From positions 429,501 to 493,500 of the forward strand of contig BROG01000031.1 of the NCBI GenBank assembly GCA_030159075.1: DNA of 64,000 nucleotides. The letters are read 5' to 3'. Under the pieces are notes generated by a model. That model saw only the letters and a program-made list of their open reading frames with translations, was not told the DNA's origin and searched no databases. This document shows, in pieces, positions 59,026-64,000 of this stretch. The stretch is from Atrina japonica (Eukaryota; Mollusca; Bivalvia; Pterioida; Pinnidae). The stretch's first letter is position 1; every line of letters begins with the position of its first letter. The position numbers were made by a program, and so were the translations under genes.

Positions 59026-60098
59026 TCTTAGTTCTTTATTGCCTTTGAGTCATGTGACTCATCAGAAATATAGCACAATATATACATATGTCACACAAGG
59101 AGAGTACAAGCAAATACATAAATCAATCAATAAATAAATAGACAAATAAGTATTCATAAATCTTTCTTAATACATGCTAAATACAAATATTTGCCTAAGT
59201 TTGCTACACTAAGTAACTGAACTAATTTGAACACACTAGCACGATTATAATTATACCTTTTTATGTAATTTGTTCTTAGTTCCCTATAGTATGAATGCTT
59301 ATTAGGTTATATTTAGTACAGAGACGATCAGTTCTACTTACACCACAGTGTCTTCCTTTTTCAATATTTAATGAATGAGAGGAAATTCTCAATTTTTAGC
59401 AACCCCAGGTGATTTTTGGTTACCTTTATTTGCATTTCAAACCTTATTTACAAAATAGATCTCATCTCAGGCTTTCTAAAACAGTTTTCCTTTTAAGATA
59501 CCTTGTCTGTAACTCAAATTATGAAAGTTCAAAGTTGCAAAGATTTGACCTTTTCATAGACAATTTTGTCCAAATTCAGTATTAAACCTCGACGCTCGTT
59601 TATGTAAACGTCGTTGATAAATTTATCACAATTTTTCTCATAATTTTTTTATTTGTAGACATATCTGCATGAAACTTGGAACACTTATGGAAAAGCGTGT
59701 GCTTTTTTTGTTTTACTTTATTGTGAAGAGTTAAAAAGTTAACTGCATTGAAATGGTCAACATTTCAGTTAAATTTTGTCTGCCGACAGATTCCAACATT
59801 TGCAACCACTCTCCACATAAAATGCAACAGTCATATGAATCAAAATATAAAAATAATTGAAAATGATAATATTGTAATAAAGTACAAACAATATTTACAA
59901 AACAATGTATGATCTGGTGTCATATTACTGCTGCAATGTATTATTTCATTTGATGAATTAATAACAACAGAACTGTCATATTTAAATCACAACACAAATA
60001 ACCACTTTTAAAAGTAAAAAGCACTTTTAATACAACATGGCAGAAAGACAAGATTTAACAGTTGAAAAGACACCACTCAATCGTACAGATATTTCAAC
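59026..60098. other. Non-coding stretch
   Basis: A segment at 59027-59160 (TTCTTTATTGCCTTTGAGTC, then ATAAATCAATCAATAAATAA) resembles the end of a retroposon but has no partner here. No gene seen. Confidence 0.45.
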
Positions 60099-60100
60099 TA

Positions 60101-60272
60101 CAGTGGAACCATCACTGAAAACGACCTCGCTCAGGAGACCAGTTCCCACTCAACTTAGACCACAAAATGACAAATATGCAGTCCCTAGTAAATTTCTTAA
60201 TATAAATAATGAGTCTAGACTTTTACAGTTTTAAACAGACATTTATGTGGTCCTCATAATAAGGTACCACTG
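60101..60272. mobile_element. TA-flanked MITE, CAGTGG ends
   Basis: The left end CAGTGGAACC and the reversed right end CAGTGGTACC match at 9 of 10 positions, with TA on both sides (60099-60100 and 60273-60274). Interior motifs (CTCAGGAGACC, AGACCAC) resemble the remains near 21970-22150. Non-autonomous Tc1/mariner- or pogo-like element. The 65-residue frame at 60037-60234 overlaps it and is not a gene. Confidence 0.6.
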
Positions 60273-61145
60273 TATATTACTAAATAGATCATACATGTAG
60301 ATGCAGCAATATATAAAGCCTGACTGTTAAAAATATGAAATGCATTTATATGTTAGTAACTTGGGAAAAGCAAACAAAATTGTGAATAGATACATTATGA
60401 ATTTAATAAAATTTAATTTTGTTAAATATTTTCTGTATTTTAACTCAATTGGTTTAATAAGATAGTATTGTACACAAAAATTATCAATTAAATGTTGGTA
60501 TATTACACCCTTAGACATTGAAGCTATATTTGCAAAAAACTTTGTAATATCAAAAAAGACAATATCATAAAATATCTATCATTTTGATTTGTTCTCAGTT
60601 GTAAATTATCACATCAAATTAAGTACCTCGTAGTGTATTCCTGAGTATTATTTGTAACTTGGAAGTACCATAAGACCTCTAAAATCTCAACCATTCTCTG
60701 TACATTAAAACCATACAAAATTAAAACTACGGTAATTGCACATTGTTCTTAGCTATTAAGTGTAATTTAATTAATTATTAGGCCATGTAAAAAAAATATT
60801 CTGGTTCTCAGACAATTAGCCTTCCAAAATGAGCAAGGTAGGAAAGTATTTTATTTTTATTTTTTATTTCCAATTTATTGTTTATATACCTTCAAGGCAA
60901 GAAAATAAGAAGACTTTATAACAAAAAAATTTCTTTTATTGAGACCTACAATAAATTGTAACAAAAAAATGTGTGATTGTCTTGTTCACTTGGTTTGAAA
61001 ACTGAAATATCATCAAAAAATATAAAATAGCTAAAAGATTATATATCTATCAAAACATAAAAATGTTTTGAAATTACAAGAAAATTTATTGTAAATGCAT
61101 CATAATAATTATCATCAATCATTTAATAAATATTTCTTCTATATT
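60273..61145. other. Unique non-coding stretch
   Basis: Very AT-rich; no gene or element seen. Confidence 0.5.
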
Positions 61146-61149
61146 AGAT

Positions 61150-61310
61150 TTGTTTGGTTGAATGATGTTTTAGGCCACACTCAATCATTTTTTAGTTATA
61201 TGGAAGTGGCCATTTCTTAATGGTGGATGAGTGAAGTTGGTTACAATGTACCAGGAAAGAGACCACCAACGTTCTGCAAGTAAACTGGCAAACTTTTTCT
61301 ATATCAGAAA
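61150..61310 (-). mobile_element. SINE fragment, reverse orientation
   Basis: Reversed it ends TGTGGCCTAAAACATC and contains TTTGCCAGTTTACTTGCAGA and GGTGGTCTCTTTCC, in the same order as the SINEs at 12875 and 22694. The tRNA-like head is missing, so it is 5' truncated. Confidence 0.6.
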
Positions 61311-61582
61311 ACTTCAAGTCCTACTGTGAATGTTTAATTCACATGAAGACATCACATTTAAGATAAATTGCAACAATTTTTGGATTGTGTAATAGATTTC
61401 AATGTTATGAGGGTATTGTAACATGAAATGTCTGGTTTTGTGTCTAACTTGAAAGACAATTATTTTGATCCCTTGGTAAAGGAATAATCACTTCCTGTTT
61501 TAATCCTACCACCCCTCAGCATCTAAATGGTATGCTCTTTTCTACTGTCTTTATTGGACATTACTGGACACACTGCTGGTAA
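61311..61582. other. Unique non-coding stretch
   Basis: AT-rich; nothing recognised. Confidence 0.5.
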
Positions 61583-61634
61583 AATATACCGATATACATA
61601 AGTCAAAATATTTACACGTTAACCTGAAACGAGT

Positions 61635-61668
<34 letters not shown>

Positions 61669-61805
61669 AATATACATAAGTCAAAATATTTACACGTTAA
61701 CCTGAAACGAGTATCATATATATATATATATATATATACCAATATACATAAGTCAAAATATTTACACGTTAACCTGAAACAAGTATCATATATATTTACC
61801 AATGT
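61583..61805. repeat. Three-copy repeat with embedded (AT)n
   Basis: Three units share ATACATAAGTCAAAATATTT then ACACGTTAACCTGAAAC, each followed by GTATCATATAT and AT runs of different length (longest in the first, shortest in the third). Confidence 0.9.
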
Positions 61806-62840
61806 ATGTCTAAGAGACAAAAAACTTATCAAAACAACAAAATGTGAATAAAAAATATGTTCCTGTACATATATGTACAGTAATACCTAATACAAACAGA
61901 CCTCTGGATCTGAGTAGAATTTACAGGTTCACAGCAGAGAGTCACTAAAACAGGTTTTATACAAATGACTTGTAACTTAATTCTTTCTCTGAAAAGACTT
62001 GGAGATCTTTCACATCAATGGTCCTTTAAGGCAGGTTTTCACTGTATTTCTACATATTAATCTTGTCCTTTTATACAAGCAAACCATTTAGTTTTTATTG
62101 CTGGTTTGGGACCAAAATAAATGTGTTTTGTCAAACGGTGATTCAGACATGGCACACACTTGTAACTTTTCACCTGTTTTGTGCTGAATTCACAATGGTA
62201 TGCCAGTTGATAGGCCACTCTTGTCAAGATGGTAAAAAAATCAATACTGTGATCACACTTATCACTGCCGTAATGTTTCTCTGTTTCTTTATAAAGATGG
62301 TAAAGAAAATAACTTCCTATTCTTCTATTTCTTGTAGCATAGTATCCTGAAACACAAATACGAGTGATGAAATTTTTATTCAAAATTGATATTTATTGTC
62401 CCATTTCAGAAATGCTTTCTTTTGTGAAAAGGAGAGATAATGTAATCAGCATTGATGACTAATGTTTTTAACAACAAAATCAAGCTTGTGATTTCTGAAT
62501 GGGTTGTATTCACAAACTTAGTAAGTTTATGGTCAAAGTCCACTAAATTTAAGGGTTTTTCCTTAAGCATGTTTCTTGCATCTCTGATGTATAAAATGCT
62601 TATGGGGCACACAAAAAATGAATAAAACCGACTCCCTCAGGACCCACTCTTGATTTTGAATCTGCGACTGAAAAAGCGTATCATTTTTTTCATTATTGGG
62701 ATATATCAAGTCCTTTTACTCAATGGGACACAATTTTTTCTTGTTACTCACAAATCATCTTGTGGGTCTATAGAACTCATAAAAAATCTGAACTCTGTAA
62801 AAAAGTTATAATGTCTTCTGCCTTGTATAATGACAAGCAA
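61806..62840. other. Unique non-coding stretch
   Basis: Open frames of about 95-108 residues overlap on opposite strands at 62057-62383, but neither has splice signals at plausible places or a recognisable domain. Confidence 0.4.
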
Positions 62841-62842
62841 TT

Positions 62843-63256
62843 ATGAGAGAAAATTTGACTGAGGTTACAGTGCAAACTGTCAAAATTTTGATTGAGGTAA
62901 CAGTGCAAACTGTCAAAATTTGGACTGAGTTTACAGTGCAGACTGTCAAAATTTTGATTGAGGTTACAGTGCAAATTGTCAAAATTTTGACTGAGGTTAC
63001 AGTGCAAACTTTCAAAAATTTTAATGAGGTTACAGTGCAAACTGTCAAAATTTTGACTGAGGTTACAGTGCAAATTGTCACAATGTTTACTAAGGTTACT
63101 GTGCAAACTGTCAAAATTTTGACTGAGATTACAATGCAAACTGTCAAAATTTTGACTGAGGTTACAATGCAAACTATCAAAATTTTGACTGAGGTTACAG
63201 TGCAAACTGTCACAATTTTGACTGAAGTTACAGTGCAAACTGTCACAATTTTGTGA
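62843..63256. repeat. 33-bp minisatellite, about 13 copies
   Basis: The unit is AAAATTTTGACTGAGGTTAC AGTGCAAACTGTC. Single-base variants (GATTGAGG, CAAATTGTC, CACAATGTT). The period is divisible by three and no frame has a stop, which produces three long artefactual frames. Confidence 0.95.
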
Positions 63257-64000
63257 ATCACAGAAGATTTTGGAACAAAGTGATATGTCATTCTATCAGA
63301 GTGGTCACAAACCAAAATGATTTGAAAAGAAAAATCAATGTCAATACAAGTGTTCTTATTTTTTCTTTCAAAATATATTAGGATTTAGAACCATGCAAAA
63401 TTGATAATAAGAAAAAAAATTCAGAAATGAATCAATGTCAAAATCGGACAAAATCTGTGTTTTAAACTGCAGATGATTGAAGTTGTTATTGTTTAAGCCA
63501 ACTCTTTATCATTAACTTGTAAGGTCACATTTTCATTTTTGTGTAAGCTTATGTTTTTTTTGGTAATTGTTGAGATTAAGTTAAGTATATTGACATCAAT
63601 GAGAGCTCGAAAGCCTAGACTTCACCATTAAGAACTCTAACTAAGTAACAACTGCTCTCTTTTATACTTGTCTTTTTTAATTTGGGGTGCAATTATTAAA
63701 AAATGCAATTAATGATATTTCTAATTAGCATAGATATTTAATTTAAGAAAAAATAGAGTTTTATGAAATTCCAAGAAAGAATATTTTTAAGACATTGAAG
63801 GATTTGTATAATATTCTTCTGCATATTCGTTTTGTTTTTGTTTTTTTTTTCAATATTTCGCCAAGAATTTTTCACTTCTACATGTAGTTTTGTCACCAGC
63901 TTTGGGTGAATTGCCACAGATTTGGATCTTGTGTTTTGGACTGATGCGAATGTAATTAAATTTACTTTTCTCTTAACAAATATATTTAATAATTTAAGAA
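63257..64000. other. Non-coding stretch to window end
   Basis: AT-rich with T-runs near 63830-63850. The last part (GTTTTGGACTGATGCGAATG, 63933-63952) resembles the old dispersed repeat near 12490 and 26500. No gene seen. Confidence 0.45.

Noticed and set aside
62057..62383. 95- and 108-residue frames on opposite strands
   Set aside because: No recognisable domain, no matching splice signals, and mutual overlap; kept as unsupported.

Overview
The window looks like nuclear DNA of a marine invertebrate, most likely a lophotrochozoan and best guessed as a bivalve mollusc. It is AT-rich and has spliced genes with GT-AG introns. It carries tRNA-derived SINEs ending in a V-SINE-like 3' domain, many short inverted-repeat elements, and about twenty tandem-repeat arrays that together cover roughly a third of the sequence. 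Nothing suggests a prokaryote, organelle or virus. The species is an inference; no species marker was recognised.

Left part (1-33 kb). A possible last exon of a rightward gene lies at 93-187. Two phase-compatible candidate exons of an unrecognised leftward gene lie at 2253-2441 and 4655-4754, next to a CpG-richer stretch with CRE-like sites. The rest is non-coding: short inverted-repeat elements, a 459-bp element present twice with one mismatch, SINEs, and large arrays (44, 82, 65, 35, 33/37 and 43 bp units, then 4.6 kb of CA/CAGA/CATG-rich arrays at 26.7-31.4 kb).

Right part (33-55.4 kb). One clear gene occupies 33141-55369 on the + strand. Thirteen coding exons join in frame with no phase conflict and give 770 residues to a TGA stop. 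The product is a type II membrane protein with an acidic cytoplasmic tail, one membrane segment, and an ectodomain with FG-GAP-like DxDxDG loops. It is FAM234-like (FAM234A/ITFG3 and FAM234B family). The first coding exon is missing. Six of the twelve introns hold tandem arrays or low-complexity runs, and seven arrays or sub-arrays carry AG|GT in their unit.

The most unusual feature is at 40325-41800. The 3' splice site of exon 4 and the first bases of that exon are tandemly repeated about 25 times. Each unit presents a joined acceptor/donor motif (CAG|GTAAAC) like a recursive-splicing site, and only the last unit leads into exon 4.

The 3' flank (55.4-64 kb) is non-coding, with inverted-repeat elements, minisatellites and dispersed repeats. 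No other gene was seen there.
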